Positions 46,697-58,612 of a stretch of 64,000 nt of DNA are shown here, piece by piece. The notes beneath the pieces were generated by a model. That model was not told the DNA's origin. It ran no database searches and was given only the letters and a program-made list of their open reading frames with translations. Source of the DNA: Earliella scabrosa (Eukaryota > Basidiomycota > Agaricomycetes > Polyporales > Polyporaceae); assembly GCA_022605405.1 (NCBI GenBank), contig JABYQQ010000034.1, positions 124,001 through 188,000 of the forward strand. The letters run 5' to 3'. Each line of letters opens with the position of its first letter. Position 1 is the first letter of the stretch. A program made the position numbers and the translations under genes.

Positions 46697-48565
46697 TCAT
46701 TCAAGAGTTGGAGGCGGGTTTCCACTGCCCATCATCACCCAAGCACCCTCGCTTGTCACATCGTTCACGGTCAAGAAGACGGTTGCCGGACCAGGAGGGA
46801 AGACCCTACCGTTCGGTGGGGTGGTGAACGTCAGCGACGTGCCGTCGGATGAGATGGTCGCGTCCATGAACACGAGACGGGCGCTGGAGTGGAAGGCATG
46901 GCTGGAAAAGCCAAGGTCCATCAACGCAACTGTAATCGGGCTCAGCGGCGTACTACGACAGCACGGGCTAAGGGACAAACCCACGTTGTAACTTCGCACC
47001 TGAGATGCTGAGCGGTGTCGGTAGGGAGATGGGAACCGTAATGGTTTGACCAAAGGGAAGCTTCTCTGGCATTGCTAAAATCTTTGGCCGCTCGAGGAAC
47101 ATGAACGGCGGGTCCAGCGTCTCCACCCTGAACTCGCTGGGGAACGTCACGTTCGGGCCCACAATGACATGGGTGTTGGGATTGCTTCCCGCGACGAGGA
47201 AATTACCCTGAGGCGTCAAGGTAACGATGGAGTGGTAGAGACGTGGGATGTTGGAACTGGGCATGTCTTCATTGGAGATGCGCTGGCCCAGGGGAGCGTC
47301 AGGCGTGTATAGCGATGGAACGAAAACCGGATGGTCTGCATTTGAGTTGCCTACCGGATCCGCGGTGTTCCCAATAGCGGCAAAGCCAGACATGCCGCCG
47401 TTGATGATGAGGACTTGACCGTTCGGGACGTGCACGAGCTCAGGCATGATGCGGGGCTCCAGCATCTGCTCTACTTCCCAGCCGCGCTCGATACCCTCCG
47501 GAGACAGCGTGATCCGAGAACATTGAGAGCTCGCGGGAAACTGCGAGGAGAGGTTTCTGGGTGGAATGCTGTCGTCCGCGGTCGAGCCCCCGCAGACAAG
47601 GACTTCGGGGATGTACTCGGGAGGAGAAAGCGGAAGTAAGATTGCGGAGCCATCCATTGGGTTCGTGACACGAACGCCGTTCGGGATATCCGGGAGAACG
47701 GTCTCGGTGTTCGCCTCGATGTCATATATGATGGATTGGTTGTTCGCGACCATGAAGACTCGACCGTCGGGGAGGGCGAAGGCTCTGAAAGGACAGTGCT
47801 CTTTCATCAGACAATACACTTTACGATCATTGCACCACATACCTGGGGAAGAGGTTCGACGGAAGAGTTCTCTCGAGGAAGGCCGAGGGGCGCGGAGCAT
47901 CCTCCTTTGGAGGGAAGAACTCAAAGCTGTTGGCAGGATCGATGTTGTAGAACGCAGCGTTGACGTGCGTGCCTCCGATGATCATGAGACTGCCGTCGAA
48001 AATGCGAACCGACGACGTGTACCAGCGGGGTTCCTGGAGATGCAGGTTTGGGGGATCTTCGAAGAGCGTGCAGCCTTCACCGGAAGGAGACGCGCAAGGC
48101 TCGAAGATGCGCAGGCCTTCGTTTCCGCCCAGCACAATGGCAGGGTTGCCTGGGAAGCCGCCGCGAGGATCTCCTCCGACACTAACCTATAGGATCGAAA
48201 TCAATCCTTGCAACAACCATCGGTTGGGGGATGCTCACCATGCTGCCATTGCTGAGAAGCGCACCACTCGCGCAGAATGAATTCGTGAGGACATCGAGGG
48301 GTTCCACTGTGCTTGTTTGGAGATCCCAGAGCGCGCCCCACGCTGAGTGGCCGTTGATCTGGAGAGGATCGTCCGTAGCGCGATCGAAGAACACGACAAG
48401 TGTAGGCGAGACGACAATTGCCTCCAAAGCAACGATCCCGGAGGTGCTGTTTTTCAGGTCGAACCTCCACTGTGGAGCTTCTGCTGTGTCAGATGTCACT
48501 GCGCGCGCAAGCGAGCCAGAGTTCAATAGGAAGAGGGGAACTTGAAGGAGAGCGTGCCACCTCAT
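46697..48565 (-). CDS. glx: Glyoxal oxidase (AA5_1), copy 8
   Basis: Exons 48239-48565, 47843-48186, 46985-47784 and 46697-46929 give 567 residues, the longest of the nine; the extra length is in the leader and mature N-terminus ([20 protein letters not shown] then [15 protein letters not shown]). Catalytic motifs: [35 protein letters not shown]. The third-intron donor is C/GTGGGT instead of G/GTNNGT, which turns the conserved VQV into LQL and gives a weaker splice site. Exon 2 carries an extra codon (PRGGFP region). Introns are 52, 58 and 55 bp. Shares the [16 protein letters not shown] and GMPSS-type blocks with copy 7, so the two look like a duplicate pair. Confidence 0.92.
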
Positions 48566-48633
48566 CTTGCGAGCGTGTCCTGACTCGGAGGCGGTTGGGG
48601 CCGCCGGCAGATGCTGCAGAACGGAAACTGCCA

Positions 48634-48648
48634 GATACCTATATAGTC
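48634..48648 (-). promoter_or_regulatory. TATA box of GLOX copy 8
   Basis: The minus strand reads CTATATAGGTATCT about 75 bp before the ATG at 48565, identical to the element of copy 7. Confidence 0.55.
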
Positions 48649-49212
48649 AGCGGCGCCCTAAGGCACCGCAGAATCGTCTCTGGTCGAGCACATTGTGCGG
48701 GCGAATGGCTGCCTCAAACGTGTGCGTGCGGTAGACCTTCTCCAATGCTCTCATGGACGTGTCGACTGCAGCGCATCGCTGGCTACCAGCGTGGTATCCT
48801 TCACAATGAATAGAGACGCTGTGAGAGTTCATATCATGAAAGGAAGCATAGAAGCAAGCAAGTACCTGGATGCGCAGGTAGAGTACAGTGGATAGGGTTC
48901 TTGTGTAGTCGCTTGGCAGGTCGGATGCAGAGCGCAGTGAATACATATAGCCCACGATCTCATATGGTAGCCTTCGGCCCGCAGTGCACACAAGCACCGC
49001 GATCCAGACGTACGCAAGGGCCCAGGTGTGCATACGTGACGGAGTCGTTAGTATGTATGAAGCTTGAAGTGCTGAAGCGCTGAAGGTCCTGCCCTAAACT
49101 GTAGGCTGGCGCTCAAGCAGCCAACCCAGGGCTGGGATGGCCAGTTACACTGTGCCCATCGTTTCATACACCCATTTATGCAAAATGACATGCTAAGCAA
49201 ATGTACAACACT
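48649..49212. other. Spacer between GLOX copies 8 and 9
   Basis: Holds the upstream region of copy 8 and the 3' flank of copy 9. The overlapping frames at 48647-49033 (-) have no recognisable domain. Confidence 0.45.
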
Positions 49213-51072
49213 TTACTCGAGAGTCGGAGGCGGGTTTCCGCTGCCCACCATCACCCAAGCACCCGAGCTCGTCACGTCGTTCACGGTCAAGAAGACGGTA
49301 GCCGGACCAGGCGGGAAGACCCTGCCGTTCGGTGGAGTGGTGAACGTTAGCGACGTGCCATCGGACGAGATGCTCGCGTCCATGAACACGAGACGGGCGC
49401 TGGAGTGGAAGGCATGTGTGGAGAAGCCGAGGTCCATCAACGCGACTGCAGGAGTGGAAGGTTAGCCATGACCAGGAAGCATTCTGGACGAGTATAAACG
49501 GACCTTGAACGTTCGCATCCGGGCTACTGAGCGACGCAGGTAGGGAGATCGGAATGGTGAAGGTCTGGCCGAAGGCCAGCTTCTCGGGAATGTCCAGGAT
49601 CTTCGGCCGGTCCACGAACATGAACGGCGGATCGAGCGTCTCCACCCTGAACTCGCTCGGAAACCTCACGTCAGGACCCACGACCGTCTGCGCGTTCGGG
49701 TTGCTACCGGCGATGAGGAAATTGCCCTGAGGCGTGAGTGTGACGCTCGAGTGATACAGGCGCGGGACTTCGGAGGAAGGCATGCCTGCGTTGGAGATGC
49801 GCTGGCCGAGCGGTGCGTCGGGCGTGTAGATCGATGGGGTGAGCACTGGATGGTCCGCGTTCGAGTTTCCGATGGGCTCCTGCACGGTTCTAATAGCTGC
49901 GAATCCGGATTGACCGCCGTTGATGATGAGAACCTGCCCGTTTGGCATATGAACGAGCTCGGGCATCGTACGTGGCTCAAGCATGTGCTCGATCTCCCAG
50001 CCTTTCGCGATGCCCTCGGGAGTGAGCGTGATACGAGAGCATTGGGTAGTCGCGAGAGTCTGGGAGGAAAGCAGAGATGGATCAAGCGGGTCTGTTTCGG
50101 TACCTCCACACACAAGCACTTCGGGGATGAAGTCCGGCGGAGACAGGGGGAGGAGGATCGCAGAGCCGTCAATGGGATTGGTGACGTGCACGTTGTTCGG
50201 AATATCGGGCAGAACCGTCTCTGTGTCGTTCTCAATATCGTAGATGATGGACTGGTTGCCCGCCACCATAAATACAGTTCCGTCGGGAAGAGAGAAGGCT
50301 CTGAAATCATCGCCCAGGGCTTGTGAGCAAACATCTGAAAATAAAATGAGAAGGGGAGTCATACCGAGGAAACAGGTTGGCCGGGAGACTCCTTTCCAGG
50401 AACGCCGACGGCCGGACAGCGTCCTCCTTGCGTGGGAAGAACTCGAAGCTGTTCTCTGGATCGATGTTATAGAAGGCCGCGTTGACATGCGTTCCTCCGA
50501 TGATCATGAGACTGCCGTCAAAGATACGAATGGCGGTGGGGTACCAGCGTCTGGCCAGGAGGTGGATGTTGGCGGGGTCCTCGAAGAGCGTGCAGCCCTC
50601 GCCGGTTGGAGATGCGCAGGGCTCAAAGATACGTAGGCCTGTGTTTCCCGGATGGATGGCTGGGTTTCCAGGGAAGCCGCGAGGATCGCCACCAACGCTG
50701 ACCTGAGAGCAACAGGCATCTCAATGAAAGAACGTGACGGACCAACATGCAGGTACGCACCATAGTTCCGTTACTGAGCAGTGCACCGCTGGCGCAGAAG
50801 GAGTTGGTGAGGACATCGAGGGGCTGTACCGTGCTCGTCTCAAGGTTCCACAGTGCGCCCCACGCGGAGTGCCCGTTGATCTGTAGCGGATCGTCCGATG
50901 CGCGATCGAAGAAGATGACGAGAGTCGGCGACACGACAATCGCCTCGAGCGCAACGATACCGGAGGTCTCGTTCTTGAGGTCAAACCGCCAGCTCGGTGC
51001 GTTGGGGACGGCTGGTGCTGCCCGTGCGAGCGAGGAGAATAGCGCGAAGGCCGAGAGTACGGACCACTTCAT
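49213..51072 (-). CDS. glx: Glyoxal oxidase (AA5_1), copy 9
   Basis: Exons 50761-51072, 50365-50702, 49504-50300 and 49213-49445 give 559 residues, the same as the Phanerochaete type enzyme. Signal peptide [19 protein letters not shown]. Catalytic motifs: [35 protein letters not shown]. It differs from the rest at [18 protein letters not shown] (Gly for Asn after VA) and at [13 protein letters not shown] (Asn-Val-His for Gly-Val-Arg). The stop is TAA, unlike the TGA of the others. Introns are 58, 64 and 58 bp. Near the end it reads [12 protein letters not shown], where most copies have TSEGAWV. A TATATAG box lies about 90 bp before the ATG. It is the last GLOX gene of the array. Confidence 0.93.
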
Positions 51073-51157
51073 CGCGTCGAGTTTGCCTGAGAGTACGACT
51101 GGAGCAGCCGGTGGAGCGGAGTACGTCCAGGCCGAGGGAGAGGAAACATCAGGAGGT

Positions 51158-51168
51158 GCTTATATAGC
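51158..51168 (-). promoter_or_regulatory. TATA box of GLOX copy 9
   Basis: The minus strand reads CGCTATATAAG about 90 bp before the ATG at 51072. Confidence 0.5.
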
Positions 51169-52100
51169 GAACGACGTCTCTTGCAGGAGCGTTGAGACCC
51201 GACGGTGCTCCCAACCGTGTGGCTACCAAGACGGGAGGTGGGAATGTTCTGATTCGCCGGCAGCGTGCCGAAGTATGAGCAAGTTCCGCGGACCGCTTAG
51301 AGGTTGTGAACGTGCTTTGGCTATTTGTTTCGCTCCCATCGTCGTGTGTCCGAGAGGGCATAAAAGGCTGCGCGGGTTGTGCGAGCGTGTCTGCCGCTAT
51401 ACTATCTTCATGGTCTGTGTGAACGACTATCAGGAAGCAAGCAGGAGCACTAGTAGCTGAGTATCTGAGCAGAAGTGGACGGCGGGTGCGTGATCCTTAG
51501 CCAGGCGACCCTACACGCGTTGGTAGAAGCTATCCGGGTATTGTGTTACCGGCTGTAGTACGAAATACCAAAGGTATGCCCTGCTAATACTAGCCCCGCC
51601 TAGCATTAGTCATGAGACAAATAAGCAGTGGCATCATTCGTACCGGGTTCGCGTGAGTAACGCGATCACAGGCAATGTTCCGACCACTATGCTTGCCGGC
51701 CACCGGAAGAGAGCTAGTATGTGCAGAGGTCCTGTGTTTCATGACCTCAGAATGAACAATGTACGCTGCTCACCTCTCATACCAATAGAGGAGCGATGGC
51801 TCGTCGATCCGTGGCTGATATTGCAGGGTCGAACAGAACCTAGAGAGGAAATTATAAGATGGTAAGTCTTCTCTCACATCTGGGGCCTGGACAGATTGTG
51901 CATGTCCAAGTAGCGGATGACAGGGTAACCCGCTGATGAACGGGCGCCAAGCCGATACATTGAGATTCTCAGTACATTGGACAGCATGTACAAATAACCA
52001 GGATCATTCAGCGTCTTACGGCACTTTGGCTCTCCCCGTGTATGGAGGACGGCCGTCCGCACTAACCCCGAAGGCCCAGACCTTACGTCTTTACTTAGAT
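51169..52100. other. Intergenic
   Basis: Upstream of GLOX copy 9 and downstream of the FAH-family gene. Only short, domainless frames are present. Confidence 0.45.
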
Positions 52101-53534
52101 TTAGAGCTTCGCCTTCGTGGTCCCACGCTCCTCGACCACGGGGTTGAAGAGAGTGCCGATGCCGCCTCCAACCCACACGCTCATGTCGTCGCCGTCCTTG
52201 AGGTACTGTGGGGGCTTCTTGACGAAGCCGACGCCCTTGGGAGTACCGGTCATGATGATGGATCCGGGCATAAGAGTCGTGCCCTGCGACAAGAAAGCAA
52301 TGGTTTGGCGGACGTTGAAGATCTGGTCACTGCAGAGGGATCATCATCATGAGTGACGGTCGAACGCGGGTGTGGAGTCAAGACATACGCTGTCGTGCCG
52401 TCCTGGAGAACCTTCCCGTTAACAGTGGTCTTGAGAGGGACCTTCTGCGGATCGGGGAAAGCGTGAGCAGCAACAAGGACGGGTCCGATGGGGGTCGTGT
52501 TGTCTAAAAGTGTGAAATCACAATTAGCAACGGGATCGCACAAATATTAATAGAGTACTGCGCACCGTAGCCCTTTGAAAAGTTCCACTGCGAAACGGCC
52601 ATTTGATGATACCTGAAGGAGATCTGCGCGAGAGGATGAGGGGGAAGTGATCCAGAAGGGTATTCAATCAAGACGTACATCGTTGCCTGCGGTATACGCG
52701 AGGACATAGTCGAGGGCGTCGGCTTCAGACACATTCTTCGCAGCTTTGCCAATGACGACGGTCAGCTCGACCTCGTAGTCGGGTAGATGCTTTTCCACTG
52801 GTTGGACGTGCTTCGGGATGGTGACAGGCACTTCTGGGCCGATAAGTGATGAGACCGGCTTGTAGAACAGAACAGGATAGCTGCGTTTTCAGTCAGTACT
52901 GTGTACTGTTCCCTGGGGCAGTGGGGCCATATGACAAGTCGCGCAGTGAGGGCACCGGCCAGAGCCAACGCGCGGTTTTGCGCCTGGCGTACTTTTGGCC
53001 CATGCGCGCATCACGTACAATGGGGTTATCAATCGACACAGTGAATCACTCACGTCGGCTTGGCCAGGTTGGCCTCTGCCTATGGGTTGCGAGAAGGCGT
53101 AAATTGAGTGACGCGTATTAGGATGGAGCAGAGAACATACAGCGTGATCGGCATAGTTGAGACCGAGGCAGCGCACTAGGCCAACCTCCTCGCGGGAGAG
53201 AGGTGCGAGAAGTTCCTTGACCGTGAGGATGTTGTTCGTGACTTGTGCAGTAGGGTCGAGAGCAGAACCTATGATCTCGTACGCCTTCACGGGCTTCTTC
53301 TGGTGGATGGCGAGTCCAACTGCGTTCACGCTTGAGCCCTCAACATACAGACGGACGTTTCATAACGAGCATGAGACGCACCATCAAGTTTAGAGTCCAC
53401 GGGCTCGCCGATGTGCACCTGGGCCGTCTCTGCGGCTACGAAGCGGATGAGGCGAGTCCATTGCTGTTGTCTGCCGTCAACTACGCCCTCGCCGCTGTGT
53501 TCTGTGGGGAGCTCACCGTCCTGATAGGAGACAT
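52101..53534 (-). CDS. Fumarylacetoacetate-hydrolase-family enzyme (FAHD-like)
   Basis: Mg-dependent hydrolase or decarboxylase acting on acylpyruvate-type substrates (family knowledge). Eight exons: 53517-53534, 53382-53463, 53141-53319, 53054-53079, 52679-52880, 52566-52623, 52389-52503 and 52101-52329. They sum to 303 codons (302 aa) in perfect phase. The first exon is 18 nt and the fourth 26 nt. Signature blocks: VRCLGLNYADHA, KHLPDYEVELTVVIGK with the metal-binding Glu pair, DYVLAYTAGNDISFRYHQ, MPGSIIMTGTPKGVGF. The N-terminus (WTRLIRFVAAETAQVHIGEP) matches fungal cytosolic FAHD proteins of about 300 residues. No signal or mitochondrial leader is obvious. The gene is divergent from the Cdc14 gene across 373 bp. 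The exact substrate cannot be read from the sequence. Confidence 0.88.
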
Positions 53535-53907
53535 GGTGGTGGGGAGAAGGAGAGCTGGGAAACGCTCGTCATGTTCGTGTGCGGCGGCCGCAAAGGCGAG
53601 TGAGTGTGGAACCGTCGCGCGGGACTCCGGAATCCGGGGAGGCGGGGCGCGTGGCCCGCGATCACCTGACCAGAACGCGTTGGTCGCGCTGCCCATTTAC
53701 GTAACCCTACACTGGGGTTCAACCCGTTGCCTGTTTCGAACATCACCCGACGAATCCATCCTTGCTCACTACCTTCCACGTACACATCGGAGACCTCCTC
53801 TCTCTTCTCTCGGGCGACCCTCGAGCCTTTGTGCTCTTCTCTGCGCTTGTTGTATCTCATGCATCGGCTCTAAACGTCTCCTCATTCTTCGACGAATCAG
53901 TTGCACC
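53535..53907. promoter_or_regulatory. Divergent promoter region (FAH-family gene / cdc14)
   Basis: 373 bp between two divergent start codons. No strong TATA box or repeat; a GC-rich patch lies around 53580-53680. Confidence 0.4.
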
Positions 53908-55937
53908 ATGGACTCCAGTTTGGACAGCTCATACCCAATCATTGCGCCTATGCACGATATCCTTCAGGATGCCCTAGATGATGTACGTTTGCTGTACTGT
54001 GAGGCTACTACTATGCGCTTATGTATAGCAGCTTGTTTCCACTAGAACATCGACCGCAACAAAGGGAGACGCCTTGGTGGCGATCGAACATGTACTCGCG
54101 GAGACCTCTGACCCGCGGGCCGTAGGATTGCCTGGTTACTTCAATGCGCTGCAGGACACGTTCCAATGCAATGGTACGCTCTACTTGATGCTCATTGACA
54201 CGTAGTGCCTATCCTAAGCTCCCAGTGTCATCCCGGATTATTGCATGGACGGCTACTACATCTGCTTTGCTGGACAAATGCTTGAACAAGGGTTCAACCG
54301 ACAGTGAGTCACGCTGTATTAGATAGCCAGTCACGTCGAACAAACATGCACAGGTGACAAGAAGTCCGACGTGACGATTCTATCCGCCCAACTCGCACAA
54401 GCCATGGCCATTATTCAAGGTGTGGCGCTTGTCCACAAATCGAGCAAGCAGTTCCTAGGCAGAAGATACCCCTTAGAGGTACGTTCGTCTGTGTTCAAAC
54501 ACCCATTTAATGCCGACACGACATAGGTTCTACTCGATCTCTTGCTTGTCTCCCGTCATCTCAGTCCTTCGACGTCTGCTACCAGTACCCCTACCTCTCC
54601 CAAAGCAGGCGCGTTTCCTGCTCCAGCACTGTCTAAGTCCTCCGAGGTTCCGCTGGCTTCCATCATCCTGGACACCTTGTTATGTATTTTGGTGGACTCC
54701 ATCCCAGCCCTACGCGTATTTGAAGACCTGAGCGGCGTCCAGGTTGTCGTAAAGATCCTCAAACGAGCAGGTACACCTCGGGAAGTCAGGTCAGTCGTCA
54801 CGTAGTCATACATTCCAGAAGCGTCTCACGTTCGACGACAGAATGAAGTGTCTCGAGTTCCTCTACTTCTACCTCTTGGATGAGACAGTTCCACCAGAGA
54901 TAGCCGCCAATTCCTCCGATGAGACCAATCTTACTGCTTCAAGTGTCTCAATCTCACGAAGCCCATCGCCGTCACATCGATCCCACCCCTCCATCTCTGC
55001 GACATCTCAGTCAGGGTATTCCACTAGTTCTTCGTCACGCTCTTCATCCGGGTCTTCTGCATTCTCAGCTCTCTCAACGTCTACGACCGCTACGACTGCC
55101 TCTCTTCACGATACACCGGCTTCTGCGAAACCATATACAACCCCGCACGATTCTCAAGGACCCCCTCGACCTACAGGGCCATTCCCGTCTGCAACAAAGT
55201 CCGTCATACCCGGTCTCAAACCCGCAACTCGCACTATCACTCCACCCGCCGGAGGTGCTAGTGCCCTCGGACGCGGACAGCCGCGCTCGCTTCTCATGTT
55301 GAAGAAAGAGGTCGACTATGTCCCCCTCAGCCCGAAGAAACCTCAGCTTTCTCACCTCGGTCGCGGCCCAAGCGGTCTGCGTCCCAAACTCACCGAACGA
55401 AGCAATCCAAGCAATCTCACCTCAAAGCTCCGCGCCCCTGGCGATGTCCTGTCTTCCGAGGAGACCGAGGGCGAGGACTCGGGGAAGAGCGTCGGGGCTA
55501 CACGTACACCTCGATCGCGCATCGGGACCGGCATGGGTGGGCACTCACGCGGGCTCTCCGTCTCCTCGATATCCTCCCTTTCCTCCACCGCTTCATCCAG
55601 CGACACCCACGCGCCTGCACAGACGCCCGCACGCGAGAAGGCGGGCTTGAGAACCAGAGTCGGGGTCGGGGCCGCGGAGTTCGAGACACCGAAAGCGTCG
55701 TCGAAGCTCCACCGCCGGACGCAGAGTCTCGCGGACTTTGGCTCGGACTCACCCGCACATGGGAGCCCGGGGGCGGGACTCAAAACGGGCCCGAGGAGCG
55801 CGAGCTCGCCTACTCCGGGGGCGAATCGCGGTGCGCGGACGATGCAAGAGAAGAAAGAGATCTTGGGGACGATGCTGGGGAACGTCGATGCGCTCGTCGA
55901 GGGTGTGAAGAAGGCGGGCGTGTGGGGGCTGAGCTGA
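53908..55937 (+). CDS. cdc14: Cdc14, septation initiation network component
   Basis: Homologue of fission-yeast Cdc14, the partner and activator of the Sid1 kinase in the septation initiation network (not the Cdc14 phosphatase). Exons 53908-53982, 54032-54173, 54219-54303, about 54354-54478, 54527-54789 and 54842-55937. Blocks typical of the family: GDALVAIEHVLAETSDP, CMDGYYICFAGQMLEQGFN, ALRVFEDLSGVQVVVKILKR, RMKCLEFLYFYLLDE, VDYVPLSPKKPQLS and, at the C-terminus, EILGTMLGNVDALVEGVKKAG. A 220-residue Ser-rich disordered insert lies between the last two blocks. The junction between exons 3 and 4 does not keep frame with the obvious sites; it works only with a 27-nt intron ending at 54330, so either that junction is misread or a base is in error. 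The protein should be about 600 residues. Confidence 0.8.
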
Positions 55938-57287
55938 ACTGACTGGCGGTCGACAACCAAGATGTGCAGTACTGAGACCGTTGTCCCGGATATCGAATCC
56001 CCGATCTGCGAGAGCCGCGAGAAGGAGAAACGCGTGGAACGCTTTGATGTTCTTACATATGTTCGTATGTTCTCATGTGCTATCGTGTCTGTGCAATGCT
56101 ATCGGTCGTTATGGTGGACTTCGATGGATTCTAGCTGGCCTTGGTTGGCCTTGTACATATCCGGTTCATCGGGCCGTTGGGGCATGTTGCATCTCTTGAC
56201 GCGCGTCTACCATGTTTGCTTCCGGCTCTACTCACCTCCCGTCGTCACCTCTAGACATCCCCTCTTCGCCCGTCTGCCCTGGCTGCGTACGTAGGTACGA
56301 GCACCTTGAAGTCATAGTTGTCGTCAGTTTGCCTGGGCCATGCACAACTCGTGGACAAGACGCAGCAACATCCACCAGGAACGACGCTATTTGGTCAGAA
56401 CCTTCGGTAGCACATGGATGGTCCCAGGTCGTGATGGAGATGGGAGGAGAGCGACTGCCCTCAGCTCTCCGTCAGATGACGGCTCCGCCGCAGCGCATCA
56501 TCGGCTCTGGTCCTTCGCGCCTTCGGCCCCGCCGCCGTGTCGATCCACGCTGCAGTCGCGAAGAAGCCAAGTTGAGGCGCGGCAAGAGGGACAAGGAACG
56601 CAATGTGTCGTGGTGGATGAACGGTCTCTCTGATGTCTGGGCCGCTGGGTAATACGCAGACGTAGGGGTGAGTAAAGTCCGCACTCCTACGGGCTGATGG
56701 TGTGCAGATTATACTGACTTCATAAGTGACGCCGACCATTGGACAGGCTTCACGAAATCGCAATATCATCACGGGGCCACATCGTCACCGTTCGAGTGGG
56801 GAAGTGGCGGTCAGCACAGGAATAGTGACCTGTGACCATCTGTGAACGCGATGGCTGTGAGGTTCTATGACCACTGCCAAGTATGACGAAGGCGACACCA
56901 CCCCAGTCTGCGTCTTGGTCGTGGTGGGCCGGAGGCCTGAGTTCTTGTCACGAAGGACGAACGCATGTGGAGGCTGTCGCGTTGTCGTCAGCGGGTCCAT
57001 CGATAGTCTTCTTCCGGTGTTCCTGCGCTGCTTAACGTGCAGCGTGCATCACCTGCCCAATCTGCTCCGCCGCGATGGTGCAGCCATGCTGGCACGCTGC
57101 ATCGCCATCACGCGGTACGCCCTAAGCTTCCACTCCTCCGCCGTGATCTCCACTTCCGGTCCCGGGGCGATATAAGCTCGTCGGCACGGATGAACTCTTC
57201 GAGCTTCTCCGACCGTTGTCCACCGCGGTCTGCTCTTCCCCTCTCCCTTCCTATTCCTCCCTCTTCAACCGATCTCGACTCTCTTTC
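55938..57287. other. Intergenic
   Basis: Between cdc14 and the GH43 gene. Frames at 56212-56652 (+) and 56461-56772 (-) are domainless. A pyrimidine-rich leader just upstream of 57288 fits a promoter and 5' UTR of the secreted enzyme. Confidence 0.45.
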
Positions 57288-58612
57288 ATGATGCTCATCA
57301 GATTCTGGGTCTTCATGAGCCTGCTCTTTGCGGCGACGACATTCGCGTCGCCTATCGAGAAGCGGGCGACCTACAACAACCGTACGTCATGGTCTACATA
57401 TCCGTTCCGGTCCTGAGCACAGCCACTTATCGTTGTCCTCTCCATAGCGATCAAGCGCGGTGAGGGCGCGGATCCGTGGGTCCTCAGGCATGGCGACTCG
57501 TACTATCTCCTCTATACCACCGGCGGCGACGTCCAGGTCACCAAGTCCAACAACCTCGCGCAGTGGGCCGATCGTGGCGTGACTGTTTACCGTCCGCCCG
57601 CGCCGTACACCGACTTGTGGGCGCCGGAGCTGCACTTCATCCAGGGCGCGTTCTACATCTACGTCGCGATGGCGAAGAACGGCAACAACGCGGAGCACCG
57701 GATGTACGTGCTTAAGGGCAGGAGCACCACGGACCCCACGCAGCCATTCGACGTACGTGTCTACTTTCTTCGATGTTCACGTGTGTTCGTCGATTGACTC
57801 GTGCTGTCCAGTTGGTTGGTCAGATCGGCACGCCTGACAACAACTGGGCTATCGACGGTACCGTCCTCATCGTAAGTAGGCCGCCAACCCACATATAACC
57901 GTTTAGACCTGACACGCTCTCTGTCTACAGTACCAGAACGACCCGAACCGACTCTACTTCATCTGGTCTGGATGGGCCGACAGCGCGCACCAGACCCGGC
58001 AGAACCTTTACATCGCCCGCATGAGCTCGCCCACGCAGACCACCGGCAACCGCGTTCTCCTCCACGAGCCCAACCCCGCATGGCAGCAGTCCGGCGGGCA
58101 GGCGATCAACGAGGGTCCCGAGATCCTCGTGAACAACGGACGCACGTTCCTCGTCTACTGTGAGTGACTGCGGGTCCTACACGGTCCATTTCGGACGAGC
58201 GCTGACATTGGCCATCCAGCTGCGGCAGGTAGTTGGACCCCTGAGTACTGCCTCGCGTTCATGGGCATCGACGACGGCCGTGACCCCAGTGCGTCCTCCA
58301 TCCTCTCACACACTGCCGCTCACATTTCGCTGACCTTCCGCGTCCCTTACAGTGGTCCCGGGCAACTGGTGGCGGCTTGACGACCGCCCGGTGATGTGGA
58401 GCCAGGAGGGAGTCGCCTGGGCCCCTGGCCACGCCTCGTTCCCGTACGACCGTAACGGCGTCCCGTATGTCGTCTATCATGCGAACGCGGAGCGCAACTC
58501 TGGCTGGGGCGGGCGCACGATCCGTGCGCAGCCGTACGGCTGGAACCCGGACAGCTCGCCCGCGTTCCCCAGGCCGGCGGGCTTCAACCAGGCGTTCAAC
58601 CTGCCTGCGTGA
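57288..58612 (+). CDS. Secreted GH43 family glycosidase, arabinofuranosidase-like
   Basis: Extracellular five-bladed beta-propeller glycosidase acting on arabinose- or xylose-containing hemicellulose side chains. Exons 57288-57381, 57448-57752, 57812-57871, 57931-58159, 58220-58288 and 58353-58612 give 338 residues. A signal peptide (MMLIRFWVFMSLLFAATTFA) is followed by SPIEKR, a Kex2-type processing site. The three GH43 carboxylates are visible: the base Asp in EGADPWVL, the pKa-modulating Asp in NWAIDGTV and the acid Glu in INEGPEIL. DLWAPELHFI and WAPGHASFPYD are further family blocks. The length and motifs best fit the group that includes exo-alpha-1,5-L-arabinofuranosidases; other GH43 specificities cannot be excluded. 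A second in-frame ATG directly follows the first. It is a lignocellulose-related gene some 6 kb from the GLOX array. Confidence 0.88.
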
